From Actinoplanes ianthinogenes (lineage in GTDB: Bacteria; Actinomycetota; Actinomycetes; Mycobacteriales; Micromonosporaceae), in the NCBI RefSeq assembly GCF_018324205.1, contig NZ_AP023356.1:62001-126000 (forward strand): a stretch of 64,000 bases of DNA. Direction: 5' to 3'. The position numbers were made by a program, and so were the translations under genes. Below, piece by piece: positions 40,000 through 49,564 of this stretch; positions within the stretch are counted from its first letter, which is position 1; each line of letters starts with the position of its first letter. A model generated the notes under the pieces. The model was given only the letters and a program-made list of their open reading frames with translations, was not told where the DNA came from and searched no databases.

Positions 40000-41205
40000 A
40001 TGCGCCGGGCACCCGCCCTCTCCTTCCTGCTCGTCACCGTCTTCCTCGACATCGTCGGGCTGGGCCTGATCGTGCCGATCACCCCCGCCCTGCTCACCGC
40101 CGTCACCGCCGACCCGAGCCAGGCGGTGCTCTGGTCCGGCCTGCTCGGCACCGCCTTCGGGCTGCTCCAGTTCGCCGCCGCCCCGCTGCTCGGGCGGCTC
40201 TCCGACCGCTACGGCCGCCGCCCGGTCCTGCTGCTGTCGCTGGGCTGCCTCGGCGTCGACTGGCTGGCCCACGCGATCGCCGGCAGCCCGGGGACGCTGC
40301 TGGTCTTCCACGCGATCGCCGGGGCGTGCGCCGGGACGAACACCGTGGTCAACGCCTACATCGCCGACGTGACCCCGCCCGAGCGGCGTGCCCGGGCATA
40401 CGGGCTGGTCGGGGCCGCGTTCGGGCTCGGCTTCGTGGCCGGTCCCACCATCGGCGGCCTGCTCGGCGCGGTCGACGTGCGGCTGCCGTTCCTCGCCGCG
40501 GCCGCCCTGTCGTTCGCGAACCTCGCCTACGGCGCCCTGATCCTGCCCGAGTCCCGCCCCGGCGATCGCACCACCCCGCTCACGCTGCGCGCCACGAACC
40601 CGGTCAGCGCGATCACCGCGATCCTGCGCCGCCCGGTCCTCGGCCGCCTCGCCCAGGCCCGGCTCTGCGCCGACCTCGCCCGGATGATCCATCAGGCGAC
40701 CTGGGCGTTCTTCCTGACCTACCGGTTCGGCTGGGACACCACGCACGTCGGCCTGGTGATCGCCGCGGTGGCGCTGGCCGGCGCACTCTTCCAAGCGCGG
40801 GCCGTCGGCCCGGTCGTGCGCCGGCTCGGCGAGAAGAGGACCGCGGTCGGCGGCGGGTTGCTGAGCGTCACGACATTTTTCGGTACGGCGTTCGCGTCCA
40901 CTCCGGGGCAGCTCTACCCGCTGCTCACGGTCGGCGTCCTCGCCTCGGCCGGTGGCGCCGCCGCCCAGTCCTGGATCTCGGGCACGGCCGGGGCGGACGA
41001 GCAGGGCACGGTGCAGGGCGGGCTGTCCGCGATCGGGGCTGTCGCCGAGGCCGTGGTGCCACTGGCGGCGGGTGTCGCTTTCGGGGCGCTCGTCGCGTAC
41101 GGAAAACCGGGGTTGATCTTTGTGGTGGCCGCGACCCTGGCAGCGGCCTCGACCGTCCTGCTCGCCCTGACCCCGGCCGGGGAGAGTGTCCGAACGACGG
41201 TCTGA
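40000..41205 (+). CDS. TetA-like MFS drug exporter
   Basis: The 401-residue protein has 12 helices and the H+-antiporter motifs LGRLSDRYGRRPVLL (loop 2-3) and GAAFGLGFVAGPTIGG (motif C), like Tet(A)-class pumps. ATG 40000 follows CAGGAG by seven bases. A GTG at 39946, eight bases after TAATCT, could start a leaderless form with 18 more residues. The region 41095-41118 closely matches the dispersed repeat GCGTACCGAAAAC plus CGG/TTGATC, but the frame is kept. Confidence 0.85.
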   Translation: MRRAPALSFLLVTVFLDIVGLGLIVPITPALLTAVTADPSQAVLWSGLLGTAFGLLQFAAAPLLGRLSDRYGRRPVLLLSLGCLGVDWLAHAIAGSPGTLLVFHAIAGACAGTNTVVNAYIADVTPPERRARAYGLVGAAFGLGFVAGPTIGGLLGAVDVRLPFLAAAALSFANLAYGALILPESRPGDRTTPLTLRATNPVSAITAILRRPVLGRLAQARLCADLARMIHQATWAFFLTYRFGWDTTHVGLVIAAVALAGALFQARAVGPVVRRLGEKRTAVGGGLLSVTTFFGTAFASTPGQLYPLLTVGVLASAGGAAAQSWISGTAGADEQGTVQGGLSAIGAVAEAVVPLAAGVAFGALVAYGKPGLIFVVAATLAAASTVLLALTPAGESVRTTV

Positions 41206-41318
41206 AGCGGCCGCCGCCCGGCGGGTCCGGACCGCGAGCTCGCCATGGCTGCGCTCGCACGCGGGCCCGCAAGGCGCACCGACCCGTGCGGTGGACCCGA
41301 TGGTGAAGGATGAGCGGC

Positions 41319-41852
41319 ATGACGGAGGACGCCGCGATCGCGCTCAGCCTGGACGAGCTCCGGGCGGTCACCGGCTTCGCGGTGCTCTGCGCCCAGCCGG
41401 CGCTGGAGATCTACGAGCGGGACTGCCCGGATGATCCGCGTCCGCGGGCCGCTGTCGAGGCGGCACGGGCGTTCGCGGACGGCGCCAAGCGGTCGAAACT
41501 GCTGCGGGACTGCGCCTTCGCGGCCCATCGCGCCGCGCAGGAGGCCCGGGACACCGGGCGGGCCGCCGCCCACGACGCCGCGCGGGCGGCGGGGCACGCG
41601 TGCGGCGCCGCGTTCCTGCACCCGCTGCCCAAGGCCACCCAGGTCATCCACATCCTGGGCGCGGCCGGCAGTGCGGCCCGCGCCTTCGAGCTGGCCACCG
41701 GGGATCCGGCCGCCGCAGGGGAACGGCTCGCGCGGTGCCGGGATCTGGCCACCCCGGTCGTGATCGAGGTGCTGAAGCGGTATCCGAACGCGCCGGAGGG
41801 CGGCGGCCGGGCCGGCGAGTTGATCCGCCGCCTGGACGCCGCCCTCCGGTGA
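41319..41852 (+). CDS. Imm5-like putative immunity protein
   Basis: The 177-residue all-helical protein begins SLDELRAVTGFAVLCAQPAL and carries the block AAGHACGAAFLHPLPKATQVIHILGAAGSAARAF, which I associate with the Imm5-like family of predicted immunity proteins. Such proteins neutralise polymorphic toxins, but no toxin gene is adjacent. ATG 41319 is about ten bases from AAGGA; an ATG at 41310 is also in frame. Family recall is moderate. Confidence 0.65.
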   Translation: MTEDAAIALSLDELRAVTGFAVLCAQPALEIYERDCPDDPRPRAAVEAARAFADGAKRSKLLRDCAFAAHRAAQEARDTGRAAAHDAARAAGHACGAAFLHPLPKATQVIHILGAAGSAARAFELATGDPAAAGERLARCRDLATPVVIEVLKRYPNAPEGGGRAGELIRRLDAALR

Positions 41853-41858
41853 GCGCGG

Positions 41859-42003
41859 TCAATCACGCACGTAGTAGTGGCCGTTGGTGTCGTCGTATCT
41901 GCCGTTGGCGCGGCAGCACCGGCGGAAACCGCCGCCCGGAGCCGCACGGGCACGGATCCTTCCCACCGAGTTTCTCGATGAGCTCCTTGTCCTGCCCGAT
42001 CAC
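41859..42003 (-). pseudogene. Frameshifted SEC-C zinc-motif protein
   Basis: From GTG 42003 (AGGGGA upstream) the reading is [25 protein letters not shown], then the motif breaks. Removing one T from the TTT at about 41930 restores [16 protein letters not shown] to a stop at 41859, giving the full SEC-C signature (CPCGSG ... FRRCC), which binds zinc. Intact, it would be a 47-residue protein. The rest of the 309-bp space between 41852 and 42162 holds nothing else visible. Confidence 0.6.
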
Positions 42004-42161
42004 CCGGTCCCCTCGCTTGACCTGAGTCTCGCTACGGATACCCCCTGCGGCGTTTGCTGGTCCGCTCAAAAGGACGTGTCGTCGCGGTACATGATGGCCT
42101 CCTCTGCCGGCGTCGCCGCACGCTATGCGACTCCGGCAGGGCAGCGCGACCGATATTCCGA

Positions 42162-43076
42162 TCAGTCGGCGACCAGGGCCACCTTGCCGCGGACGTGTCC
42201 GGATTCGACCAGGCGGTGGGCGTCCGCGGCGCGGCTGAGCGGGAAGGTCTCGGCGACCTCGATCCGCAGGCGGCCCTCGGACCAGAGCCGGGTGAGGTCG
42301 TCGAGTTTCGCCACCGTCCGCTCGCTGCCGATCCGGCGGATGCCGAGCTTCGCGGACCGGGCCCAGTCGGCGATGGTGACGATCCGGTCCGGCACCCCGA
42401 GCAGCTCCAGCGAGACGTCCAGCGCCTCGCCGCCGATCGCGTCGAGCGCGCAGGTGATGCCCTGCGGCGCGGCCTGCCGCACCCGATCGGCCAGGCCGGG
42501 GCCGTAACTGACCGGGGTGGCGCCGAGCGACCGCAGGTAGTCGTGGTTGCGCTCGCTCGCGGTGCCGATCACCCGGGCGCCCCGGACGACCGCGAGCTGG
42601 ACGGCGTAGGAGCCGACCCCACCGGCCGCGGCGTGGATCAGCAGCGTGTCCGCGGGCCCGACCCGCAGCTCGTCCAGCGCCGTGCAGGCGGTCTGCCCGG
42701 ACGCGGTCAGCACCCCTGCCTGCGCCCAGGGCATCTTCTCCGGTTTCCGGGCGACCTGATCGGCCGGGACCACGACCGCGTCGGCATACCCCGCCAGGCT
42801 GAGGAAGGCGATCACCTCGTCACCCGCGGCGAACCCGGTGACGCCGTCGCCGACCCGGTCGACGGTCCCGGCCACCTCGTTGCCGAGCCGGATCGGGAAC
42901 GGCAGCGGGCGGTAGCCGGCGAAATCCCCGCGCCGGGTGGCACAGTCGACCGGCTGCACCCCGGCCGCCCGGACCCGGATCCGGACCTCACCGGCGCCCG
43001 GCTCGGGGTCCGGGATCTCCGCGAGATGCAGTACCTCCGGGCCCCCGTACTCGTCGAATACCACGATCGTCGTCAT
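42162..43076 (-). CDS. Zinc-less quinone oxidoreductase-like NADPH reductase
   Basis: The 304-residue protein belongs to the MDR/QOR superfamily: [12 protein letters not shown], the long hinge [18 protein letters not shown] and the nucleotide loop [15 protein letters not shown]. Catalytic and structural zinc ligands are absent. It likely reduces quinones or enones with NADPH. ATG 43076 lacks a ribosome site and is six bases after TACCGT. Confidence 0.85.
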   Translation of the reverse strand: MTTIVVFDEYGGPEVLHLAEIPDPEPGAGEVRIRVRAAGVQPVDCATRRGDFAGYRPLPFPIRLGNEVAGTVDRVGDGVTGFAAGDEVIAFLSLAGYADAVVVPADQVARKPEKMPWAQAGVLTASGQTACTALDELRVGPADTLLIHAAAGGVGSYAVQLAVVRGARVIGTASERNHDYLRSLGATPVSYGPGLADRVRQAAPQGITCALDAIGGEALDVSLELLGVPDRIVTIADWARSAKLGIRRIGSERTVAKLDDLTRLWSEGRLRIEVAETFPLSRAADAHRLVESGHVRGKVALVAD

Positions 43077-43223
43077 CGGACGACGGTAAAACCTCAACGT
43101 TGCTTCAGCTCAAGGGACGAAACGGACTCTCGGAAGGGGTCGGTCGTTCGCACGATCACCCGGCGCACCCGGCTGGCTACGCTTCAGCGACATCGGCACC
43201 GCTGTCCACAGGGGTGGTTCGCC

Positions 43224-45716
43224 ATGGACCTGGAACGGATGCTCCGCCTGATGGAGTCGCTCGGCAACGACGACCCGGCGAACGGGCCGATGGCCGACCT
43301 GGCCGAGGCGCTGCGCTGCCGGATGGCCGACGACCTGACCGGCGCCCGCCGCGCCGCCGACCGCGCCATGGCCACGATGGCGGGCAAGCCGCTCACCACC
43401 CCCGGCTACGCCGAGACCCTGCGCGTCATCGCCAGCATCCAGCGCCAACTCGGGCAATACGCCGAGACGAAACGCCTGCTCGACCTCGCCCACCAGGCCC
43501 TCGCCGCGACGGACGGCCCGCAGGCGCCCACCACCGAGACGGTCCTGCGCGCCCTCGCCGACGTCCACTGCCTGCTCGGCGAGTACGACGAGGCGATGAC
43601 CCGCTGCCGCCAGGCCCTGCGGATCACCGAGCCGCGGCAGGACCTGGCACACGGCTTCGGCCTGCAACTGCTGGCCCGGATCCACTCGGCGCTCGACGAC
43701 CTGCCCGCCGCGGAACGGGCGAACCGGGCCGCCGCCGAGATCCTGCGGCGGCACGGGATGGCCGGGCACGTCGCGGCGAACCTGAGCCAGGCCGGGATCT
43801 ATCAGGCCCGGCAGGGCAACGCGGCCGGGGCGATCCGGCTCAACCGGCAGGCGCTGCGGCTGCGGGAGCGGGAGTTCGGCCAACGGCACTCGGCCACCGC
43901 GGAAAGCCTGATCACCCTGGCCACGGCGTACGCGCACGCGGGCCGGTCCCGGCGGGCGCTGCGGCTGACCCGGCGGGCGATCGGCGTGTACCGCGCGGCG
44001 GGCGCCGACACGGACGCTTTCCGGCTCGCCTCGGCGCTGCTCGACGCCGGTCAGCTCGGCTTCGACCGGCGCCGCCGGACCGCCGCCGGGGACACCGCCG
44101 CCGGGCTGGACCTGGCCGTGCGCACCGTGGGCGAGCACCATCCGCTGGTCATCCGCGGCCTGGTGCTGCGCGGGCGGGTGCGGGCCCGGGCCGGTGACCG
44201 GGCGGCCGCGTTCGCCGACCTGGTCACCGCCGCCGACCGGCAGAACCGGCTGCTCGGCCCGGTGTTCGGCGCCACCCCGGAGGAGGGCCGGCTGCGGTTC
44301 CTCGCCGACACCCGCAAGGAGGTGCGGGACTGGCTGCTGGAGGCGCTGATCGACAGCGGCACGACGACCGGCCCGGACGTGGCGGCGGCGCTGCGCCTGG
44401 TGATCCAGCGGACCGGGCTGACCACCGAGGCGGCCGCCCGGGAATGCGCTGCGGTGCTCGCCGGCGGCTATCCGGACCTCGCCGCCGACCTGGACCGGCT
44501 GTCCGAGCTGGACCGGCTGCTGGCCGGCGGCATGCTCGGCGGGGCCGGCGTCCCGGCGGACGCCGTCCGGGAGCGGGCGGCGATCGAGGAGCGGATCGCC
44601 GGCCGGGTCCGGGAGGCCCGCCCGTCGGCCGCGCTGACCGAGCTCGACCTGGCCGAGGTCGCCGCCGCGCTGCCGGCCGGGTCGTGCCTGGTGCAGTTCG
44701 TCCGCTTCGCGCACCGCGGGCTGGCCGGGATCGATCACCGGGACGCCCGCTACGCCGCCTTCTGCCTGCCGGCCGGTGACGCCGCGGGCGCCCGGGTGGT
44801 CGACCTCGGGGACGCGGGTCCGATCGACCGGGCCGTCGAGGCGTACCGGGCGGTCGTCGTTCCCGGTGACGACCGGATCGACCGGGACCGCTGGCTCGCC
44901 ACCGGAACCGCCGTCCACCAGGCGTTGTTCGCGCCGCTGCCGACCACCGCGACCCGCCTGGTGATCGTCCCGGACGGGTTGATCCACCGGATCCCGCCGG
45001 CGACGCTGCCCGGCCCGGACGGCCTGCCGCTGGTCACCACGCACACGATCAGCCACCTCAGCAGCCCGCGCGACCTGCTGATCGGCGCCGCGCCGGCGGA
45101 TGATCCGAACCGGACCGCCCTGATTCTCGCCGACCCGGACTTCGGGCCGGGCCCGGTGGCTTTCAACCCGTTGCCCGGTACGGCCCGGGAGGCCCGGATG
45201 ATCGGCGATCTGCTTGGCGCCGAGCCACTCACCGGCGCGGCCGCCACGAAGTCCGCGCTGCGCCGGGATCCGCCACCGTCGATCGTGCACCTGGCAACGC
45301 ACGGGTTCGTCCGGGTGGGCGCCGACGACCGCATCGAGGCCGGTCTCGGTCTGGCCGGGGCCAACGACCGGGACGCCGACGGCATTCTCTCGGCCGACGA
45401 GATCGCCCGGCTCGACCTCCGCGGCACCCGCCTGGTGGTCGCGTCCGCCTGCGAGACCGCGCTGGGCCGGATACACGACTCCGAGGGCGCTTTCGGTCTG
45501 CACCGGTCGTTCGCCATCGCCGGTGCCCGGGCCGTCGTCGCCTCTTTGTGGAGTGTGCCGGACCGGCCCACCGCCCGGTTGATGACCGCTTTCTATCGTG
45601 CCTACCTGCGCTCCGGCTCGGCGCCCTCCGCCCTGGCCGAGGCGCAACGCGAGGCCGCCGCCCAGCATCGCCCGGTCACCGAGTGGGGCGCCTTCACCTG
45701 CCACGGCATCTCCTGA
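43224..45716 (+). CDS. TPR-CHAT caspase-like protease
   Basis: The 830-residue protein has tetratricopeptide repeats from about residue 40 to 330 (for example AETLRVIASIQRQLGQYAET, LRALADVHCLLGEYDEAMTR) and a C-terminal CHAT domain from about 560. The catalytic pair is H693 in VHLATHGF and C743 in VASACETALG. CHAT proteases are caspase relatives that act in bacterial conflict systems, often released by partner proteins. No partner gene is adjacent; it is divergent from the quinone reductase gene. ATG 43224 follows AGGGGTGG. Confidence 0.88.
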   Translation: MDLERMLRLMESLGNDDPANGPMADLAEALRCRMADDLTGARRAADRAMATMAGKPLTTPGYAETLRVIASIQRQLGQYAETKRLLDLAHQALAATDGPQAPTTETVLRALADVHCLLGEYDEAMTRCRQALRITEPRQDLAHGFGLQLLARIHSALDDLPAAERANRAAAEILRRHGMAGHVAANLSQAGIYQARQGNAAGAIRLNRQALRLREREFGQRHSATAESLITLATAYAHAGRSRRALRLTRRAIGVYRAAGADTDAFRLASALLDAGQLGFDRRRRTAAGDTAAGLDLAVRTVGEHHPLVIRGLVLRGRVRARAGDRAAAFADLVTAADRQNRLLGPVFGATPEEGRLRFLADTRKEVRDWLLEALIDSGTTTGPDVAAALRLVIQRTGLTTEAAARECAAVLAGGYPDLAADLDRLSELDRLLAGGMLGGAGVPADAVRERAAIEERIAGRVREARPSAALTELDLAEVAAALPAGSCLVQFVRFAHRGLAGIDHRDARYAAFCLPAGDAAGARVVDLGDAGPIDRAVEAYRAVVVPGDDRIDRDRWLATGTAVHQALFAPLPTTATRLVIVPDGLIHRIPPATLPGPDGLPLVTTHTISHLSSPRDLLIGAAPADDPNRTALILADPDFGPGPVAFNPLPGTAREARMIGDLLGAEPLTGAAATKSALRRDPPPSIVHLATHGFVRVGADDRIEAGLGLAGANDRDADGILSADEIARLDLRGTRLVVASACETALGRIHDSEGAFGLHRSFAIAGARAVVASLWSVPDRPTARLMTAFYRAYLRSGSAPSALAEAQREAAAQHRPVTEWGAFTCHGIS

Positions 45717-45729
45717 AACAGCCTCGGCC

Positions 45730-46445
45730 CTACCAGAACCGGTGCGCGTAGAAGACGGTCAGCGTCACGCCACCGGCGATCACCACGGCCCGGACGGCGG
45801 CCGGTCGCACCCGTCCGCCGATCCGGCCGCCCAGCCAGCCCCCGGCCACCGCGCCGGCCAGCATCGTCGCCGTCGCCGGCCACGCGACCAGGCCCCTTCC
45901 CACGAAGACGGCGACCGCGGCCAGGGTCGCGGCGGAGGCCAGGATGTTCTTGCGGGCGTTGACCCGGCGGGCGTCGGTGTCCGGCCCGAGCGCGAGCAGC
46001 GCGGACAGGATCACCCCGAGCGCCGCGCCGAAGAACCCGCCGTAGGCCGAGGCCAGCAGCAGACCCGGCGCCGTCGGCACCCGGATCCCGCGCAGCCGGG
46101 GCGCGGCGGCGAACAGGGCGGTGGCCGCGCCGATCAGCACCGGCACCACGACCGGGAACCGGCCGGCGGGCAGCACCAGGAGCAGGCCCGACCCGGCGGC
46201 GCCGCCCAGGATCGCAAGTCCGATCTGGATGGCCAGCGAGCGGTCCGCCGCCGGCCGGTTGACGTGATCGGCGAGGGCGGCGAGCAGGTGGCTGGGCGCG
46301 AGCGCGACGGCGTTCGACGCGTTCGCACCACCGGAGTCAACCCGGTCGCCATCAGCGCCGGGAACGTCAGCAGCGTCGCGCCACCGGCCAGCGCGTTCAC
46401 CACACCGCCGAGCAGCCCGGCGGCGAGCAGGGCAAGCAGGTCCAC
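45730..46445 (-). pseudogene. TauE/SafE-family permease gene with a frameshift
   Basis: From ATG 46445 the sequence reads LLALLAAGLLGGVVNALAGG, a TauE/SafE start, up to LTPVV. The next family block (NASNAVALAPSHLLAAL) is in another frame and continues to the stop at 45730 with typical helices. One missing G at about 46326 explains the break. If repaired the protein would have about 237 residues and eight helices and export sulfite or organosulfonates. It follows the AraC gene by 19 bp. Confidence 0.7.
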
Positions 46446-46464
46446 CCGCCGGATGCTGCCCGCC

Positions 46465-47106
46465 TCAGCCCCCGCTGTCTGGAACGAAAGTGATCCGGTA
46501 GTCGCCGGGCGTCGCCCCGAACGCGGCCCGGAACTGCCGCCCCAGGTGGCTCTGGTCGGCGAACCCGGCCCGCGCCGCCACCTCGGCCGGCGCCACCCCG
46601 GCCCGCAACAGGCTCCGCGCCTCGTTGAGCCGCGTCACGACCCGGTAGGCATGCGGCGTCATCCCGGTCTCCCGCGCGAACCGCCGGATCAGGGTTTCCC
46701 GCGTCATCCCGAACCGGCCGGCCAACTCCCGCAGCCCGTCCCGCGCATCCGTCACCGCCGCGACCAGCTCGGACCGCCGGGCCGCGGCCGGCGCCCCAGA
46801 CACGGGCACCACGACGGGGACGTCGCCGAGCGCGTCCTCGAACAGGGCGGGTGGCAGGTAGAGGTTGACGCTGTCGTCGCCGGCCGCCATCGGCAGCGCG
46901 GCGTGCGGCAGCAGCGCCGGGATGACGATCGTCCGCCCGGCCGCCGCCCGCACGATCCCGTCCCGCGTCCGGAACGCCCGCTCGCCCGACGTCACCGCGG
47001 TGACCTGCACCGACTCGTGGAAGTGCGCGCCGACCGTGAGCACCCCGGACCCCACGGTCCGGGCGATCTCGACGTCGCCGGCCAGGGTGTACTGCCACCG
47101 CCGCAT
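46465..47106 (-). CDS. AraC-family regulator of the TauE/SafE gene
   Basis: The 213-residue protein has a cupin-like N-terminal half (VGAHFHESVQVTAVTSGERA) and an AraC DNA-binding half (about residues 115-205; RFGMTRETLIRRFARETGMT, AGFADQSHLGRQFRAAFG). It precedes the permease gene in the same direction and probably regulates it, as for AraC-LysE/TauE pairs. It starts four bases before the end of the carboxylesterase gene, so may be cotranscribed. Confidence 0.85.
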   Translation of the reverse strand: MRRWQYTLAGDVEIARTVGSGVLTVGAHFHESVQVTAVTSGERAFRTRDGIVRAAAGRTIVIPALLPHAALPMAAGDDSVNLYLPPALFEDALGDVPVVVPVSGAPAAARRSELVAAVTDARDGLRELAGRFGMTRETLIRRFARETGMTPHAYRVVTRLNEARSLLRAGVAPAEVAARAGFADQSHLGRQFRAAFGATPGDYRITFVPDSGG

Positions 47107-47110
47107 CGGG

Positions 47111-48613
47111 TCACCCTATCGACGCCCAGAAGCGGCAGTGATGCTCGCTGTCCAGGTCGACGTAACCGTCCGTACCGGACGCCAGGGTCCGTACCGCGGG
47201 GAACGCGGACCAATCGGTCCGTCCCGTGGCGGCGAACCGTGCCCAGCTGTCGATCATCCGGTCGGCGAGCGCCGGTTGCGGCGTCCCGGCCAGCCACCAC
47301 GTATCGAAGAGAAACGCGAGCTCAGCTCCGTGGAACGCACCCCACGGATAGCCGCTCGACGGCGCCGGCCCATGCCGCTCGGCGAACTCGTACGCATAGG
47401 TCGCCGTCCGCCGCGCGAGCAGCCGGTCCCCGGCCAGCCCCGGGCAGGCCCAGATCCGGTCGGTGGCCACCGCCGCCCAGGCCAGCGCCGGGGTCGGATA
47501 GCTCGCCACCGGATACGTGGCCGCCACCCGTCCCGCCCGCGCGCCGAACGCCGTCGTCAGGACCGCGGCGTACTGCTCCGCCGTCACCGGGCTGGCCAGG
47601 TCGATCCCGGCCAGGAAGCCGCGATGCTCGTCGAGGGTGCCGCCGGACAGCACCGGCACCCGCGCGAAGGCCCCTCTCCGCAGCGCCGTCGCCGGATGCT
47701 CCGGCAGCACCGCGGTCCCGTATGCCGGAGTCACGAACGCCCGCACCCCGGTCCCGCGGGTCGCCTCCAGCAGTGCCGTCACCGGCTGCCTCCGCAGGCA
47801 GCCCACCGCGTCCGCGCCACACCCGAACGTCGCCGCCAGGCCCGATCCCGCCGCGCGCACCGCGTCCACCGGCGACCACGCCGACCCGGCGCCGACCTTC
47901 GGGTGGAACAGCCCGCTCGGCCAGTCGACCAGGCACGATCCGGATTGGATGATCGCCCGGTGGAACAGGCCGGCGGCCCCGGGCGAGGTGAGCTGGGCGC
48001 AGACGCTCATGCCGCCGGCCGACTGCCCGGCCAGTGTCACGCTGCCCGGGTCGCCGCCGAACGCCGCGGCGTTGCGCCGCACCCATCGCAGCGCGGCCTG
48101 CTGGTCCTGCAACCCGAACGTGCCCGAGCCGGCCAGCCCGGGCAGCCCGAGGTAGCCGAGGACGCCGAGCCGATAGTTCACGGTGACCACCACGACGCCG
48201 CCGCGGACGACGAGCCGGTGCGCGTCGTACATGCTCCCGGAGCCGGTCTGGAAGCCGCCGCCGTGCAGCCAGACGATCACCGGGCGGCGGGTCCGGCCGT
48301 CGCGTGGCGCCGTGACGGTGAGATAAAGGCAGTCCTCGGCGCTGGAGCTGTCCGGGAGCTGGGCGCAGTCCGGGCCCGGCGCCGACGCCGGCCGCACGCC
48401 TGGCCAGGGCGCCACCGGTTGCGGGGCACGCCAGCGGCGGTCGCCGGTCGGCGGAGCCGCGTACGGGATCCCCTCGAACGTGCGGTAACCGTCGTGATCC
48501 ACCCCGCGGACCCGCCCGGCATCGGTCCGGACGACGGCACCACCGGGCCCGGCGGCAGGCACCCCCGGCGCGGCAAGCAACACGGTGGCCATGAAGACGG
48601 TCAGCAATCTCAT
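47111..48613 (-). CDS. Secreted type-B carboxylesterase
   Basis: The 500-residue protein has a signal peptide (MRLLTVFMATVLLAAPGVPA) and the type-B esterase/lipase fold: EDCLYLTV, HGGGFQTGSG (oxyanion), nucleophile S198 in GQSAGG, acidic residue in GGTLDEHRGF and histidine in GAFHGAE. It hydrolyses carboxylic esters outside the cell. It is divergent from the aldo/keto reductase gene 92 bp away. Confidence 0.9.
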   Translation of the reverse strand: MRLLTVFMATVLLAAPGVPAAGPGGAVVRTDAGRVRGVDHDGYRTFEGIPYAAPPTGDRRWRAPQPVAPWPGVRPASAPGPDCAQLPDSSSAEDCLYLTVTAPRDGRTRRPVIVWLHGGGFQTGSGSMYDAHRLVVRGGVVVVTVNYRLGVLGYLGLPGLAGSGTFGLQDQQAALRWVRRNAAAFGGDPGSVTLAGQSAGGMSVCAQLTSPGAAGLFHRAIIQSGSCLVDWPSGLFHPKVGAGSAWSPVDAVRAAGSGLAATFGCGADAVGCLRRQPVTALLEATRGTGVRAFVTPAYGTAVLPEHPATALRRGAFARVPVLSGGTLDEHRGFLAGIDLASPVTAEQYAAVLTTAFGARAGRVAATYPVASYPTPALAWAAVATDRIWACPGLAGDRLLARRTATYAYEFAERHGPAPSSGYPWGAFHGAELAFLFDTWWLAGTPQPALADRMIDSWARFAATGRTDWSAFPAVRTLASGTDGYVDLDSEHHCRFWASIG

Positions 48614-48705
48614 CGCCTCAGCGTCGTCACGGCGCCCCGGAACCGGATCAACCCGTCGATAATCTGTTGGTGGATACCGGCTCCACCACTTGGAGGAGAG
48701 ACAGC

Positions 48706-49542
48706 ATGCAGCTCGGCGGGAAGACCATCGATCGGCTCGGGTTCGGGGCCATGCGGATCACCGGCCCGGGGATCTGGGGGCCGCCGCAGGACCGGGACGA
48801 GGCGATCCGGGTGCTGCGGGAGGCGGTCCGGCTCGGGGTCACCTTCATCGACACGGCTGATTCGTACGGCCCGCACGTCTCGGAGGAGCTGATCCGCGAG
48901 GCCCTGCACGACGGCCGCGGCTACGGTGACGTGGTCGTCGCCACCAAGGGCGGCTTCACCCGGCCCGGCCCGAACCAGTGGGTGGCCGTGGGCCGCCCCG
49001 ATTATCTGCGGCAGTGCCTGGAGGGCTCGCTGCGGCGGCTCGGCGTCGACCGGATCGACCTGTGGCAGCTGCACCGGATCGACCCGGCCACGCCTCGCGC
49101 CGACCAGTTCGCGACGCTGCGGTCCTTCCTGGACGAGGGGCTGGTCACGCAGGTCGGCCTCTCCGAGGTGAGCGTCGAGGACGTGCAGGAGGCGCAGGCC
49201 GCCGGCGTCCCGATCGCCTCGGTGCAGAACCGCTACAACCTGGGCGACCGCCGGGCCGAGAAACTGCTGGACTTCTGCACCGAGCAGGACATCGCGTTCA
49301 TCCCGTGGGCGCCGGTCGACGCGGGCGCCCTGGCCCGCCCGGGCGGTCCCCTCGACCGCGTGGCCGCGGCCCACCCCGGCGTGACCACCGGCCAGCTCGC
49401 CCTGGCCTGGCTGCTCCGCCGGTCCTCGGTCATGGTCCCGATCCCGGGCACGTCCTCGGTGGCCCACCTGGTGGAGAACCTGAAGGCCGCCGACGTCCAC
49501 CTCACCGACGAGGAGTTCGCCGCCCTCACCGCCGCGGCCTGA
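48706..49542 (+). CDS. Aldo/keto reductase
   Basis: The 278-residue TIM-barrel enzyme shows the catalytic tetrad D (FIDTADSYGP), Y in the same block, K (ATKGGF) and H (WQLHRID), with the NADPH site LLRRSSVMVPIPGTSS. It reduces aldehydes or ketones. ATG 48706 follows GGAGGAGAG. It is 22 bp upstream of the M20 gene and probably cotranscribed. Confidence 0.9.
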   Translation: MQLGGKTIDRLGFGAMRITGPGIWGPPQDRDEAIRVLREAVRLGVTFIDTADSYGPHVSEELIREALHDGRGYGDVVVATKGGFTRPGPNQWVAVGRPDYLRQCLEGSLRRLGVDRIDLWQLHRIDPATPRADQFATLRSFLDEGLVTQVGLSEVSVEDVQEAQAAGVPIASVQNRYNLGDRRAEKLLDFCTEQDIAFIPWAPVDAGALARPGGPLDRVAAAHPGVTTGQLALAWLLRRSSVMVPIPGTSSVAHLVENLKAADVHLTDEEFAALTAAA

Positions 49543-49564
49543 CCGCTGTCCACCGCCGGCGCTC

